Below are positions 13,070 through 24,611 of a stretch of DNA of 64,000 bases, in pieces. The position numbers and the translations under genes were made by a program. Origin of the DNA: Mactra quadrangularis (lineage: Eukaryota; Mollusca; Bivalvia; Venerida; Mactridae); NCBI GenBank assembly GCA_025267735.1, contig CM046297.1, forward strand, positions 30,902,011 to 30,966,010, written 5' to 3'. The notes below the pieces were generated by a model. The model saw only the letters and a program-made list of their open reading frames with translations, made no database searches and was not told where the DNA came from. Within the stretch, counting starts at the first letter, position 1. Each line of letters opens with the position of its first letter.

Positions 13070-13332
13070 AACAAGTAAATCTGTGAGCTAATGCTCACTA
13101 GTGATACCCCCGCCAAAATCTAAAAATATGCGACAAACAGGAAGTAGATGAGCAAGGAGCATGAACCGCTTTACACCACATGGGACTATGGGATGAAGCA
13201 ATATGCAAAGTATTAGGCTGCTGCATGATATAGTTGCTGAGAAAACTGCGACTGAAATTTTGTAACAGACGGACGGACGGACGGACAAGGGTAAAACAGT
13301 ATACCCCCCCTTCTTCGAAGCGGGGGTATAAA
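13070..13332 (-). mobile_element. HINE/pearl-like element, copy B
   Basis: Same family as 11519-11790. Here the terminal stem-loop is complete (on + gtgagctaatgctcac, a perfect 6-bp stem with 4-nt loop) and the end reads aacaagtaaatctg. The microsatellite is short, about four GGAC units. It is inserted in the minisatellite domain. Confidence 0.85.
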
Positions 13333-14360
13333 AAAGCCAAGAATGAATGAACATGGACAAGGCAAAGCTATTTAAACAACAAAGAAGTTATGAAACATGG
13401 CCATTTAGTTATGGACATGACAAAGGAGGAGTTATGAACATGGCCATTTAGTTATGGACATGACAAAGGAGGAGTTATGAACATGGCCATTTAAGTATGG
13501 ACATGACCAAGGAGGAGTTATGAACATGGCCATTAAGTTATGGACATGACAAAGGAGGAGTTATGAACATGGCCATTAAGTTATGGACATGACAAAGGAG
13601 GAGTTATGAACATGGCCATTAAGTTATGGACATGGCGAAGGAGGAGTTATGAACATGGCCATTAAGTTATGGACATGACAAAGGAGGAGTTATGAACATG
13701 GCCATTAAGTTATGGACATGACCAAGGAGGAGTTATGAACATGGCCATTAAGTTATGGACATACCAAGGAGGAGTTATGAACATGGCCATTAAGTTATGG
13801 ACACGACAAAGGAGGAGTTATGAACATGGCCATTAAGTTATGGAAATGACAAAGGAGGAGTTATGAACATGGCCATTAAGTTATGGACATGACAAAGGAG
13901 GAGTTATGAACATGGCCATTAAGTTATAGACATGACAAAGGAGGAGTTATGAACATGGCCATTAGTTATGGACATTACAAAGGAGGAGTTATGAACATGG
14001 CCATTAAGTTATGGACATGACCAAGGAGGAGTTATGAACATGGCCATTAAGTTATGGACATGACCAAGGAGGAGTTATGAACATGGCCATTAAGTTATGG
14101 ACATACCAAGGAGGAGTTATGAACATGGCCATTAAGTTATGGACATACCAAGGAGGAGGTATGAACATGGCCATTAAGTTATGGACATACCAAGAAGTTA
14201 TGAACATGACCAAGAACATGGCCATTTAATTATGTACATGGCCAAGAGGAATTATGAACATGGCCATTTAGTTATGAATATGACAAAGCAGTTATAAACA
14301 TGATTAATAAGTTAGGAATATGGCAAGAAAAGTAGTACACACTTGTATGTACAAATACAC

Positions 14361-14886
14361 CCCAGTTACACATACTGTTGGACTTAAATCGGTCCTCAAT
14401 AGGTTAATTATTTCTTGCATTTAATTGGTAACCGGGTATCGGCTATGGGGATCAGTGATAAATTGGTTGTTTGTTGGGTTTTTTCCAGATTAGAAGGAAA
14501 CCTACAAACACTGATTAAGCACCAATGTCTCCAATTAGCCGCCAATTTATCACTTTTCACAAGCTATTGGAAAAAAATGAGTTTCATTGGTGAAAACTGT
14601 CTTTTCACATTGGTGTTTCATATTTGTACATTGGTGGCTTATCAGAGTGATATCAGTCATAGACAGCTTGTCAATCCATAATTGGTTTGAAATTTTCACC
14701 AATCAAGTATTTTAAACATCCCGATCCACTAGTTTTCACCAACGAAACTCATCTTTTCCCTATAGCTTGTGACAAGTGATAAATCAGTGGCGCTAAATGT
14801 CGGTGCTAAATTGGTGTTCATCGGTTCCATTCTTAACGGGGAAAAAAGAACAACCGGTCTATCACTGATCACCATGTGTAACTGGG
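14361..14886. mobile_element. TIR element, 526 bp, unclassified
   Basis: The termini are an exact 13-bp inverted repeat, CCCAGTTACACAT at 14361-14373 and its complement at 14874-14886. A second inverted pair lies inside: GATCAGTGATAAATTGGTTG at 14450 against the complement of CAACCGGTCTATCACTGATC at 14851-14870. No target duplication is visible. Two open frames (14415-14681, 14769-14972) overlap it and show no known domain. Confidence 0.6.
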
Positions 14887-16334
14887 CCCTTAACAATCAA
14901 GAAGTGAGGACAAAGAAGCTGGGAACATATTACATAAAGGAGGGACATTTGACTGATAACCTTCATCATTAGACTTTACTTTGTATGAAACCTATTGAGA
15001 ATTTACCTATCGACCTCTCTAGCTAAATTACATTCATCATCAACGAAAACTGAACCACATAAAATTTCTTAAATTAAACAATTTAAGACATACTTCAAAC
15101 CTTTGATAAAATCAAAGTGCTACAGTGGAAATAACTAAGACAATTATTTCAAACTTTTGCAAATATTTTAATACTTTGATGAGAACAATGTTCAAGTCAT
15201 GAAAACTGATGTTGAACACAAAATATAACAAAATATTACCTTTATATAAGTACAACACAAGCACACCATTGTTTTAATACATCAAAAACATTAAATCAAC
15301 AAATATATCCAAGGGTCTAAAGTCACAAACCAAATGAATAAAACCACAAAATGCCAGTACAATCTGTACACTAATAATGCTATAAGACTGCACATTGAAA
15401 ACAGTAATCCCAATCACAGACATACAAAATGAACGACCCCTGTCAGACCACACAACATTACCTCCCTAGGGATCAGTGCCATGATGCAGCACATGACACT
15501 AAAATGGTCAATACATCGTCCATGAGGACTTATGTCTACAAAATTCTCCTTAAAATAAACGTTACAATCCAAACTGTTGACATCTGGATACAGACCATAT
15601 GTAAAACATACGTACATTGTCTTCATCGTGTACCAAAAATAGTGACATCATCACATCTAGTGCTCCCCATAGGTCAGTTTTAATCAATTAAAAGTTTGAA
15701 CATAGACATACCACTAATCAAACAAATCTAATTCTCCATAAAGAGTAATGTTGGTTTTTATATGATTGTTTGTCTATTAGCAACTACATTCTGCATTTCT
15801 GGCATCCATAGAAAATAGACATTCTAACATGACTGGAACATATTGACAAATCTGTTCTAGACTTTGTACAGAACAAAAATATTCCAGAACAGAACAAAAC
15901 GTATACTTTGTAAGTTAATTAATTACAAATTAGTGAAATGAAAGTATGACCAACCAACTGTTGATACTAAAATTTCAGTCAGGTGAACACAACTAATGAA
16001 AAATTATTAAACTGAAAAATTTAGATCTGACCAACAATCTTCTCAACTCTGGGCAACTCTATTTTTAGCATTATCCTCAAACTTTTTTTATTAATGCTGT
16101 AGCCTGGTTTCACACATTACATATAAAATTGAGATTGAGGTTTCAATTTTGTATTCTCAACAACAAACATGTTAATTACCAAACACCAGAAAGATATAAG
16201 CACTCTGTATCTGACACAACTACAAGCATGTAAGCTTGAGAGACAATATTATTACAGATAGAAGTCTTAAATTGAATGATTCTGAGATGAAAGTATAACT
16301 TGAGATTAATCTCATCTTGAGATACTTTGTAAAA
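14887..16334. other. AT-rich sequence, nothing recognised
   Basis: Overlapping frames on both strands around 15.41-15.68 kb show no known domain or splice signals. No RNA genes. Confidence 0.35.
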
Positions 16335-16836
16335 CTGTGCTCCTTTTCACAAAAATTCTTACACAAAAAGTTATCATTAGTCAATTTCATATTATTAGCA
16401 GTTCAAAGTCACATGAATAACAAGTAAATCTGTGAGCTAATGCTCACTAGTGATATCCCCGCAAAAATCTAAAAATATGCGACAAACAGGAAGTAGATGA
16501 GCAAGGAGCATGAAATCGCTTTACACCACATGGGACTATGGGATGAAGCAATATGCAAAGTATTAGGCTGCTGCATGTTATAGTTGCTGAGAAAACTGCG
16601 ACGGAAATTTTGTAACGGACGCACGGACACACGGACGCACGCACGGACAAGGGTAAAACAGTATACCCCCCTCTTCTTCGAAGCGGGGGTATAATAAGCA
16701 AAACTATGATATGATATTCAAAAGGTATACACTATTCTACACAATTCTATATTTGGAAATGAGCGTATCATTAATATTTCTTGCTTTTGACTTACAAAGA
16801 TTTTTTTCGTAAGAATTTTTGTGAAAAGCACCACTG
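16335..16836. mobile_element. MITE (GTGGTGCTTTTCAC family), copy 1, split by a HINE-like element
   Basis: The right end on the minus strand reads CAGTGGTGCTTTTCACAAAA and the left end CTGTGCTCCTTTTCAC. The whole matches, in opposite orientation, the MITE at 45688-45930, including aagttatcattagtcaattt. About 275 bp of HINE-like copy C (16419-16693) sits in the middle; the MITE itself is about 227 bp. No target duplication was identified. Confidence 0.75.
16419..16693 (-). mobile_element. HINE/pearl-like element, copy C
   Basis: Full-length family member with aacaagtaaatctg, the stem-loop gtgagctaatgctcac, the atatccccgc/gcgggggtat subterminal pair and a degenerated GGAC/GCAC microsatellite. 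It lies inside the MITE at 16335-16836; the other MITE copy (45688-45930) serves as an empty-site reference. Confidence 0.88.
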
Positions 16837-16953
16837 TTCTCTCTTGATAGTTCTAATCTTAAACCACTTGAAAATCATTTAGATATAATATAACTTACAA
16901 CACTCAATAATGTAAAATAGAAACACTGTTAGTAATTAGGTCAAGATGCTTAC

Positions 16954-17073
16954 CACAGAATCTAGGTCACTGAGACCCGAGAGTATTTTTCGAAGTCGAC
17001 CCATTTTCCTTGGCTGTGCATCATACATATTTTCTACCTCAGAAATATCCTGTGGACGTAGTATTCTACCCAT
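16954..17073 (-). CDS. Candidate alternative first coding exon (calcium channel beta subunit?)
   Basis: The minus strand opens after an in-frame TAA and gives 40 codons from ATG at 17073, ending SGLSDLDSV directly before the donor GTAAGC, in phase 0. A second in-frame ATG at 17028 would give 25 residues starting MYDAQPRKMGRLRKIL. Some vertebrate CACNB isoforms start with short exons such as MYD... that end in phase 0 before the common GSADS exon; the resemblance is limited to this. It has no pyrimidine tract upstream, which favours a first rather than an internal exon. Three AGGTCA half-sites lie just upstream. That it belongs to the same gene as the 58.6-kb exon is inference from strand, phase and position. 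Confidence 0.5.
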
Positions 17074-17089
17074 TGACCTAGGTGCTTAG

Positions 17090-17107
17090 AGGTCAAGGTC
17101 AAGGTCA
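17090..17107. promoter_or_regulatory. Three contiguous AGGTCA half-sites
   Basis: AGGTCA is repeated three times without spacer, with further ttgacc copies at 17116-17140. TCAAGGTCA within it is the monomer site of ERR/FTZ-F1-type nuclear receptors. It lies about 17 bp upstream of the ATG at 17073 on the minus strand. AGGTCA-rich repeats occur by chance and in repeats, so function is unproven. Confidence 0.35.
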
Positions 17108-18692
17108 TGACAATTTGACCCCAATTTGACCTTGAATTAAACATACAAAAAAAATCAACAAAAAGATTACTTGACCCACTTTTCAGACCTCAATATTTTG
17201 AGCTAATGTTTTCCAATATATCAAGACTTCCTTATATCCTTTATTATAATTTATAACCACATTTGTGTAGATTCATAGAGAGCCTAACAAGATTGTTCAT
17301 TCAATGTTGTTGTTTTTAAATCCATCCAATAGATAATTTTACACTTTAACACATCCACATGATTTCAGCCAGCTCAGCTATATTTGTAATCAGGAAGCAA
17401 AATGGCCGACGTTTTCACTTCATCTAAATGCATATGTGTAGCCAAATTATGTTGCTGGTAGAATCAACCACAAATATTTCCTGATAGCTAACATAATGGA
17501 ATATATGCAAATAACATGAATATTTTGTTTCTCAATTCACCACAAGTAATCCTCAGCCAATGACATGCAAAGCCTATGGATGTCGCAATGGCGGCATATC
17601 CAATTTTAAATTAAAGCACAGAGGGATGGGAAATTTTTGACAGCGTACAGATATTTTCCAACAATAACCCAATTACAAATCATTATTGAAGATATCATCA
17701 TCATTAATAGACTTTTAAGAAACAAACACACAAATATGTAAATACAACATAATCCTAGTGATTAAACAAGTTAATCTTCGCCATCAGTTTTTCAGATACA
17801 ATTAGTCCATTCAGTGTTAACATATTTTCAATACTTGAACATAGTGTTAAAACAAGCCCATCAAATCCTTACATTGATACACCATACATTGTACAGTAAA
17901 TACATTAAATATGGATGACACCCAACGTTGTCAAAAGCTGAAATATTCCGAGAAAAAAACAACAACAAAAAACCAATATGGCTGGCACAGTGAAAACATG
18001 CTGGCACAGAGTAAAAATGTAGCTGGATCAATAGGAAGGAGGTCTCACTGGATAGGAGAGAATTGAGAATTCTTGTCACACAAACCCATAGCCATAGCCT
18101 TGTTTCAATAAAGTTATTTTGTCCTGTTATATGTTTCAATCAATACTAAGCGACCAACTCTCTACACCAGTTTAATGTGATATTCATCTACAATATTCTC
18201 TCTTCTCAAACTAATCGCGTCATAGTTATCTGCCCTTGTTTCTACTTAGTGTCAAACATGGAGATATTGAGATGTTGAGACACCAGCAGTTAACATGTGA
18301 TAATTCACACCACATCAAAATGTACAACTTTCAACATACAGTCTCTCGTGATACATATGTAGAGAGGATGGCATTAAGCAGATTGAAGTTTCGGGAAAAT
18401 CAATATAATACACATTTCCCAGGATGCTTTGTCATTATGACGCGCAGTAAAATGCAGTAATTTGATAGCTGGCTACAGATACCATGTATGGATGTAAAGA
18501 TATAGTTAACCTTACAGGTAACCAGAAATAATATTAATAATAATATTGGGAATTAAATATTCAACATGATATTTTATAAGTTGTTCAAATGATGTCATCT
18601 GATGGCATCATATTTGTTCAAATTTTTTTAAAAGCCATTTCAACACAAAGTAAGGTCATTTAATGACTTGCAGTAAACCTAACCTAGCTTAC
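17108..18692. other. Probable intron or promoter sequence, nothing further recognised
   Basis: No further exon with acceptor and donor was recognised on either strand. A 92-codon minus-strand frame (17861-18139) has no known domain. Confidence 0.35.
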
Positions 18693-18733
18693 CCAGAACT
18701 TTCTTCTTCTTCATCCACAATAGTACAGTCCAT
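18693..18733 (-). CDS. Candidate short first coding exon, MDCTIVDEEEESSG
   Basis: On the minus strand an ATG at 18733, preceded by an in-frame TGA two codons upstream, opens 13 codons plus two bases (MDCTIVDEEEESS, then GG) ending at a good donor GTAAGC. The CpG-richer block at 18.9-19.45 kb lies immediately upstream and could be its promoter. It ends in phase 2, unlike the phase-0 CACNB junction, so it could not be spliced in frame directly to GSADS. It may belong to a different transcript or be non-coding. Confidence 0.3.
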
Positions 18734-18889
18734 CTCTCATGTACAACATACCTTTTCTAAAACTAGTACTCGCCTACCCTTCCACAAGGCCAGCAACTCT
18801 TCCATGTTATGGACGAAAAATTGACCCCTTTTGGGTAACTATTGGGTAACTATATTCAAGACTGGAATGATGTAGGCACATAGCTAAAT

Positions 18890-19450
18890 GGTTCAGTTAT
18901 TATCGACGTACCTGTACGTCGATATATACAATTATCAAGATTTGAGCATTTTGTTGTCAACACCGGTTGCCTCAAGCCAATCAAAACGATGCATTTGAGG
19001 TCACATGATAGAAAAATGGACGGCAAATTGTCAATTTAGGGGTGCGTGAATTGACTCGTCTGGACGCCATCTTTTGTCGGGTATTACCAGAAAATACAAT
19101 AATCAGAATAGGGATGAGTACCAGTTTCAAGAAAGCTGCATTTAAGACCCAGAAAATACAAAACTAAAGGTAGCATGTTTGATTTCTTTTTATAACTCCC
19201 ATTTGTTGAAAAAAATGCAAACTTATCTTCCCTACTAATGGGCGAATCTATTTTTACGGGAGAAGATTATCTGTATCCAATCAACTGAGAGGCGTAACCA
19301 GTATCCACTGAGACAGGTTTAAGTCACGCCCCTCATTACATATAGTTAGCGGGTCACACAAATCCCGATATTCTCTAAATAGACTTGGCACGGCTAATAG
19401 CGTTGACGTATATTACTTGGAAGGAGATGTTGTAATACACGGCTAAACGT
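18890..19450 (-). promoter_or_regulatory. Candidate CpG-richer promoter region
   Basis: CpG dinucleotides are visibly denser here than in the surrounding AT-rich DNA. It holds a perfect 10-bp inverted repeat ATCGACGTAC-ct-GTACGTCGAT at 18902-18923 and, on the minus strand, AAAGATGGCG at about 19065-19075, which matches the YY1-type AAGATGGCG motif found near transcription starts. The downstream minus-strand neighbour is the ATG at 18733. No TATA box was assigned. Confidence 0.35.
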
Positions 19451-20193
19451 CGATTTCAAGCATTTTTGGAAATGCTAATACTTGTAAGACCTTGTACAAT
19501 TAAACACTTGAATCTATCCTATACTGTATTGATATGACTTAGGACAATAGACCAATTAGCTCTTTACATATGTTATTGTCAGTGCGAAATCAACTTAAGA
19601 ATGCCAATTAGGCAATAATGTATACAACTAGCTTAGGATTATATTTTAAACAACAGTAACTACAATCCCTTGTTTGTTACTAAAGCACTTGGCACAATTA
19701 TCTGATTGGCAGTTAGTAAGAGACCGTGAAGATCCAATTATAAAATCTGTTATCACTTATATAGACTCTTTACACTTGGCACTCATACATCCTGGCATCA
19801 CATCAACTAACAATTATAACAATTCTCTCTCTTGTTTCTACTTGTTGTTTGTTTTGTGTTCCCCACATAAGTTGAAGGTTTTTGTTCCTCACACACTACA
19901 ATGTTTTAATTCTTACATTATTGCACATTTTTGTACAAAATAATGATTTCTATGAAGAATGTACTTGTATTTTGTAACAATTGTACAATTGTTTTAGTAC
20001 TTGCAATAGTTGAAGAGATAAGAGAGAAAGGACAGGCTGTGGTTCAAAATAAGGATGATGTCACCTTAGGGGATAGTAGCAGGAAATAGTGGATATGTAA
20101 ACCAAACATGAGGAAGCTATGATAGGTAAGGTAAATATTGAGTATGTAGAATGAAATTTAACAAAGAGGGTGAAGTTTTGAACAAAAAAGGGG
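19451..20193. other. AT-rich sequence, nothing recognised
   Basis: An 89-codon plus-strand frame at 19674-19943 shows no known domain. Confidence 0.3.
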
Positions 20194-20877
20194 GATAGAT
20201 AGTAAGAAACAAGGGGAAAGTAACCATGAGATAGATAGTAGGAAACAAGGGGAAAGTAACCATGAGATAGATAGTAGGAAACAAGGGGAAAGTAACCATG
20301 AGATAGATAGTAGGAAACAAGGGGAAAGTAACCATGAGATAGATAGTAGGAAACAAGGGGAAAGTAACCATGAGATAGATAGTAGGAAACAAGGGGAAAG
20401 TAACCATGAGATAGATAGTAAGAAACAAGGGGAAAGTAACCATGAGATAGATAGTACGAAACAAGGGGAAAGTAACCATGAGATAGATAGTAGGAAACAA
20501 GGGGAAAGTAACCATGAGATAGATAGTAGGAAACAAGGGGAAAGTAACCATGAGATAGATAGTAAGAAACAAGGGGAAAGTAACCATGAGATAGATAGTA
20601 GGAAACAAGGGGAAAGTAACCATGAGATAGATAGTAGGAAACAAGGGGAAAGTAACCATGAGATAGATAGTAAGAAACAAGGGGAAAGTAACCATGAGAT
20701 AGATAGTAAGAAACAAGGGGAAAGTAACCATGAGATAGATAGTAGGAAACAAGGGGAAAGTAACCATGAGATAGATAGTAAGAAACAAGGGGAAAGTAAC
20801 CATGAGATAGATAGTAAGAAACAAGGGGAAAGTAACCATGAGATAGATAGTAGGAAACAAGGGGAAAGTAACCATGA
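20194..20877. repeat. Minisatellite, exactly 19 x 36 bp, variable at one base
   Basis: The unit starts gatagatagtaggaaacaag and ends gtaaccatga. All 19 units appear identical except for one base in gta(G/A/C)gaaac. Because 36 is divisible by three and the unit lacks minus-strand stops, all three minus frames stay open as 12-residue repeats such as MVTFPLFPTIYL; this is an artefact of the repeat, not evidence for a protein. Confidence 0.97.
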
Positions 20878-21071
20878 CAAAACATTTATTATTATCATCT
20901 ACAACAGTTATTATTGTCATCTACTTGACATATTCTGTATGAATTGACATTACATTTTCACAGAAATAATGACAAAACCAGCATAAAATATATGAATGGT
21001 GGATATTATAACCAAAAGAAAACATAATGTTAGACAAAGTTTATGCATAAACCTGTTTAAAAGCATAGTTA

Positions 21072-21382
21072 AGGTATACTTCTACTTAAACCATCACTAC
21101 GTATCTATATAGCAGATAAAACAATGCTAAAACTAAGCTTTCTCTAAAGTAAAAAAGACATTTTATACTCACACAATCTAAGTATAGGCATTATTTCACT
21201 ACATTAGTGAAAGTGTAGGCATAATTTCACTAAATCAGTAAAAACTCAAGCATAAGTTCACTAAATCATAAACTGTTAAGGTATAACTTCACTAAATCAG
21301 TCAAATTTTAGGCATAATTTCCCAAAGTCAGTATTTAGGCATATTGCCACTAAAACAATCCCAATGTAGGCAAAATTCCACA
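21072..21382. repeat. Degenerate flank of the 31-bp repeat
   Basis: Diverged versions of the motif aggcataatttcactaaatc and aaggtataacttcactaaat recur about every 30 bp and lead into the perfect 31-bp array. This shows that the array is older than its homogeneous part. Confidence 0.65.
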
Positions 21383-21537
21383 AAAACAATCAAAGTTAAG
21401 GTATACTTACACTAAAACAATCAAAGTTAAGGTATACTTACACTAAAACAATCAAAGTTAAGGTATACTTACACTAAAACAATCAAAGTTAAGGTATACT
21501 TACACTAAAACAATCAAAGTTAAGGTATACTTACACT
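21383..21537. repeat. Minisatellite, 5 x 31 bp, containing a splice donor in each unit
   Basis: The unit starts aaaacaatcaaagttaaggt and ends atacttacact; five identical copies. On the minus strand each unit reads TTTTAGT followed by GTAAGTATACC, which is the exact exon end and 5' splice site of the adjoining exon (21535-21651). Donor GT positions fall at 21534, 21503, 21472, 21441 and 21410. Confidence 0.95.
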
Positions 21538-21651
21538 AAAACTGTCATCCTCATCAGCTTCCATGCCCCATTTTAGATTATATTGTGTAGGGGCCCTAGG
21601 TTTATGACCACCTCTTTTATTCCTAGTCACATGGGGTCTATTACGAGCCAT
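21535..21651 (-). CDS. Candidate alternative first coding exon, 39 codons (calcium channel beta subunit?)
   Basis: The minus strand reads ATG at 21651 and continues for 39 codons to a consensus donor AGT|GTAAGT, phase 0. The peptide begins MARNRPHVTRNKRGGHKPR, is strongly basic, continues with PTQYNLKWG and ends acidic as MEADEDDSFS. Reading past the donor meets a stop after four codons. Its phase fits direct joining to a phase-0 exon such as the common GSADS exon of CACNB, where other animals place alternative first exons, some with acidic ends. I do not recognise this N-terminus itself; gene membership is inference. The donor is repeated in the 31-bp array directly downstream. Confidence 0.6.
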
Positions 21652-23937
21652 TTTCTTATCACTGATTTAATTTCCAATATTTGACACTTTTAACACAAAA
21701 TTATTGTTATTTTCACACAATTTGTTGCTCCTTTTTTTCACATAAAAGTCTCAATGTTTGTATTTATAAAAAATCAGCTTTATTGAAAATAAAAAAAAAT
21801 ATATCATTTATTTCATCAAATCATCAAAACATTATACAACAAATTCATATCCAGCAATTGATTCCACCCACATAAAATAATTTAGTACATCTTTGCCCAA
21901 GAAGAATTTAGTGATATCTAACCCACAAACCACAAAACCAATCAAGCATAATTTACAATTAAAAAATATTTTCTTTACATTATTTCTTTGAGTTTCAATT
22001 ATTACTTCCTGGAATTAAGACAACTAATTTTTTGTGTTCCTGAACAGTTTGTCCTACTTATCTGACATATTTCCTATGTTTTTCACCATTTGAAGATATT
22101 TTAGTTGCTATGGTAATTTGATACTATTGATGCAAAGGAGAACAGCTGATTTCAACATAAAAGAAATTAGAAAAACTTTCTACCTGTAAATTTAATTACC
22201 ACTGCATTTTACCTGCACAGATTATTTGAACTACTCAATAACCGGAAGTAAGTAATAAATTCCAGGAACATAAAATATATATTTACCACAGAAAGTCTGG
22301 GCAATTAAAAACACATAAATAAATTCCTAATAATCAAATACTAAAACAGAAATATTCATGAAAAGTTTATTTTAAAACATTTGACTTCAGCATAAAGACA
22401 AATGTATGTACAATGTAGAACCTTTTCAAAATAGTCTAAAACACCAAATCCCTTTGATAATCAAAAAGAGCTAAATCAACTAACTCATATCACAGCAATA
22501 ACAATTCATCAATGTTTCTCTAATTATACCTGAAATAGAGATGAGACGATGATCCGAAGTCTCATGTGTGTATATAAAGAAAAACTTTTAAATCATATAT
22601 ATCTTAGCAACACTGGTCTGAATTAAACATACAAAATACACTAATAAAACCAAAATTTAACATCATCAAATCAGTGTACAATCCAAGCCACATCTACAAC
22701 TACCAGTATAAGACTAGTGATTGTTGTAACACAGTAAACCTTCACAACAAGAATCCTAACACTGATTTCATCAACACAAACTTACAGCAACTAACAATCA
22801 CAATGCCATAACAACTACCTTATATCACACAGAGAAAAAACAACATTAAAATCTATCTTTTAATACAACAATCATCAAAAACTATCCAACTTTAACCTCT
22901 TATCCTATCCCTACCAACAATCATACAAACATATCTAGGTATATAAAACAACCCACACAGTTGTAGAAATTGTTGATGAAAGTATGAATAATAAGTTCCA
23001 TGTTTTTACCTGTGTAGACTTAAGGTTATATTAGAACAGAGATGAGCCAAGACAAACATACAATAATTAACAAGTTTTTTTTATTATAATAGCAAAACTT
23101 ACTGGTAACTGACTTACCAGCCAATATTAATCACATCAATTAACAAGATAATCTTAAAATTACAAGTCATTAATACAGTAATTACCTCCCTTGAGTTATC
23201 AAACAATTATTTATCTTTTTAAAGTAAATTTTAGTAAAATGCTGAAGATTCCATATGGTTTTGATTGACAAATTATTTCCTATGAAATGTCTAATAACAA
23301 TGTCTCCTTGCTTATCAAACAGTTTCCTCTTATATAAAAAATAATGTACCCACAGACTGAAATTATCCCCCTTTGCATTTTCCCCCAAAAAATTATTGCA
23401 CATCAAATTATCATGGAATTAACAATTTTAATAATAAATTGCTGTTTGTTATATCATGTCAATATAAAATGTTTTAACAATGTTCTATGTTAAATTACTT
23501 CAAATCTTCACTGGTTGGGACAAAAGCAAATAGAGGCAATTGTTTCACCTTAACATGATTTTCATGATAATCTTGTTCAAATTATTCTCACAGCATTTGT
23601 ATTTTCTTTAACTTTGAAACATTAAACCAAGATCCCAGTAACCAAGCTAATGCTAAAGCATGGCAAAAGGGGCAGAGAACACATTTTTTGCCCTTTTTCA
23701 ATCCCAAATTTGCACTTCATCTAAGGCTAGGATAGAAAATAACATTCAGATGCTAAGGTACACTTGCATTCCCTAGTTTAATTAACCAGAGAATTTCCTT
23801 CCTTCAACATTCTTATAATATACTCCTTGTTTTAGTAAGTGTAATAAAAATATAATAATTATATAAGATATGTATGTTATTATTCGTTATGACACTCTAC
23901 AATATTGTGTGCCAACACACTCATAATTAAGTAAATA
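21652..23937. other. AT-rich sequence, nothing recognised
   Basis: It includes the 5' flank of the 21.6-kb exon, but no clear promoter element was seen. Short frames at 21681-21875 and 23182-23406 look like chance. Confidence 0.35.
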
Positions 23938-24312
23938 CAGTGCCAACCACAAGTTCACAGACCGAGAAAAGTTGCTAAAATTCTAAAATTGCTATGATTG
24001 TTCTTTTGAAGAACCATTATTCTTAATATAATTTTATTTAGAATGGTTGGGGATAAAATCAAATCAAATTTTTATAAATGCATCACAATTATAGAATTCA
24101 TATTCCAAAGCCTGCAAAATCATGTTCAAAATGATTCTTTACCATAACATAGTTTTCAAGCTTTTTTGTAGCATCAACTATAAATTAGAACCATAACAAA
24201 AAATCAAGCAAAACCAAAAAACATTTCAAAATAAATGATTATAAAATTTTGAGTAAAAGCTATGTAGTAGGCCTACAAAATGAAAACATCTCTAAACTTA
24301 TGGCAGGCACTG
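23938..24312. mobile_element. Tc1/mariner-type MITE, 375 bp, TA target duplication
   Basis: Left end TACAGTGCCAACCACAAGTT and the complement of the right end TACAGTGCCTGCCATAAGTT form the inverted repeat; the first TA on each side (23936-23937, 24313-24314) is the target duplication. CAGTGCC... termini are typical of Tc1-like elements. No transposase frame. Confidence 0.85.
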
Positions 24313-24611
24313 TATTTATCTTTAATCTATACAAGCACCTGTATTTCATCATTATAATAAAATATTCTAAGGCAGCAATCAGAAATATAGATGTAGGTTT
24401 CTCATAATCAACATTATACAAAATTTCTCATCAAGAAATCATGACAAGTTTATGATACAATTTATCTAATTTGATCACGTTTTTAACAACTAGTCTGGGA
24501 TCTGGTTTGCAACAATTACATGATAACAGGACAAACAATGGAACATTCATTGTTATTTATGTTTTGTAGATGATTCACAGCTGGTGCTTATTAACAACTC
24601 TAAGATACAAT

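Larger units (their letters stand above)
11412..14340. repeat. Minisatellite domain, 23-bp unit evolving into a 43-bp unit
   Basis: The core unit gaagttatggacatgaccaa is 23 bp in the left part (best at 11940-12420). In the right part (13390-14200) a 43-bp compound unit alternates gttatgaacatggccattaa with gttatggacatgacaaagga. The stretch 12430-13070 is a decayed version. Two HINE-like elements (11519-11790, 13070-13332) have inserted into it. The gradient from degenerate to homogeneous shows local amplification at two places. Confidence 0.9.

Noticed and set aside
17400..17465. ATGGCCGAC start with good context on the plus strand
   Set aside because: It reaches a stop after 18 codons with no donor site and no similarity recognised.
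19020..19075. Minus-strand ATGGCGTCCAGACGAGTC as a coding start
   Set aside because: It stops within about 30 codons and has no donor. The sequence fits a promoter-proximal YY1-like motif better, so it is only mentioned as regulatory.
20061..20920. Three overlapping minus-strand frames of 246-274 codons with 12-residue repeats
   Set aside because: A 36-bp unit without stops keeps all three frames open; this is expected from the repeat alone.
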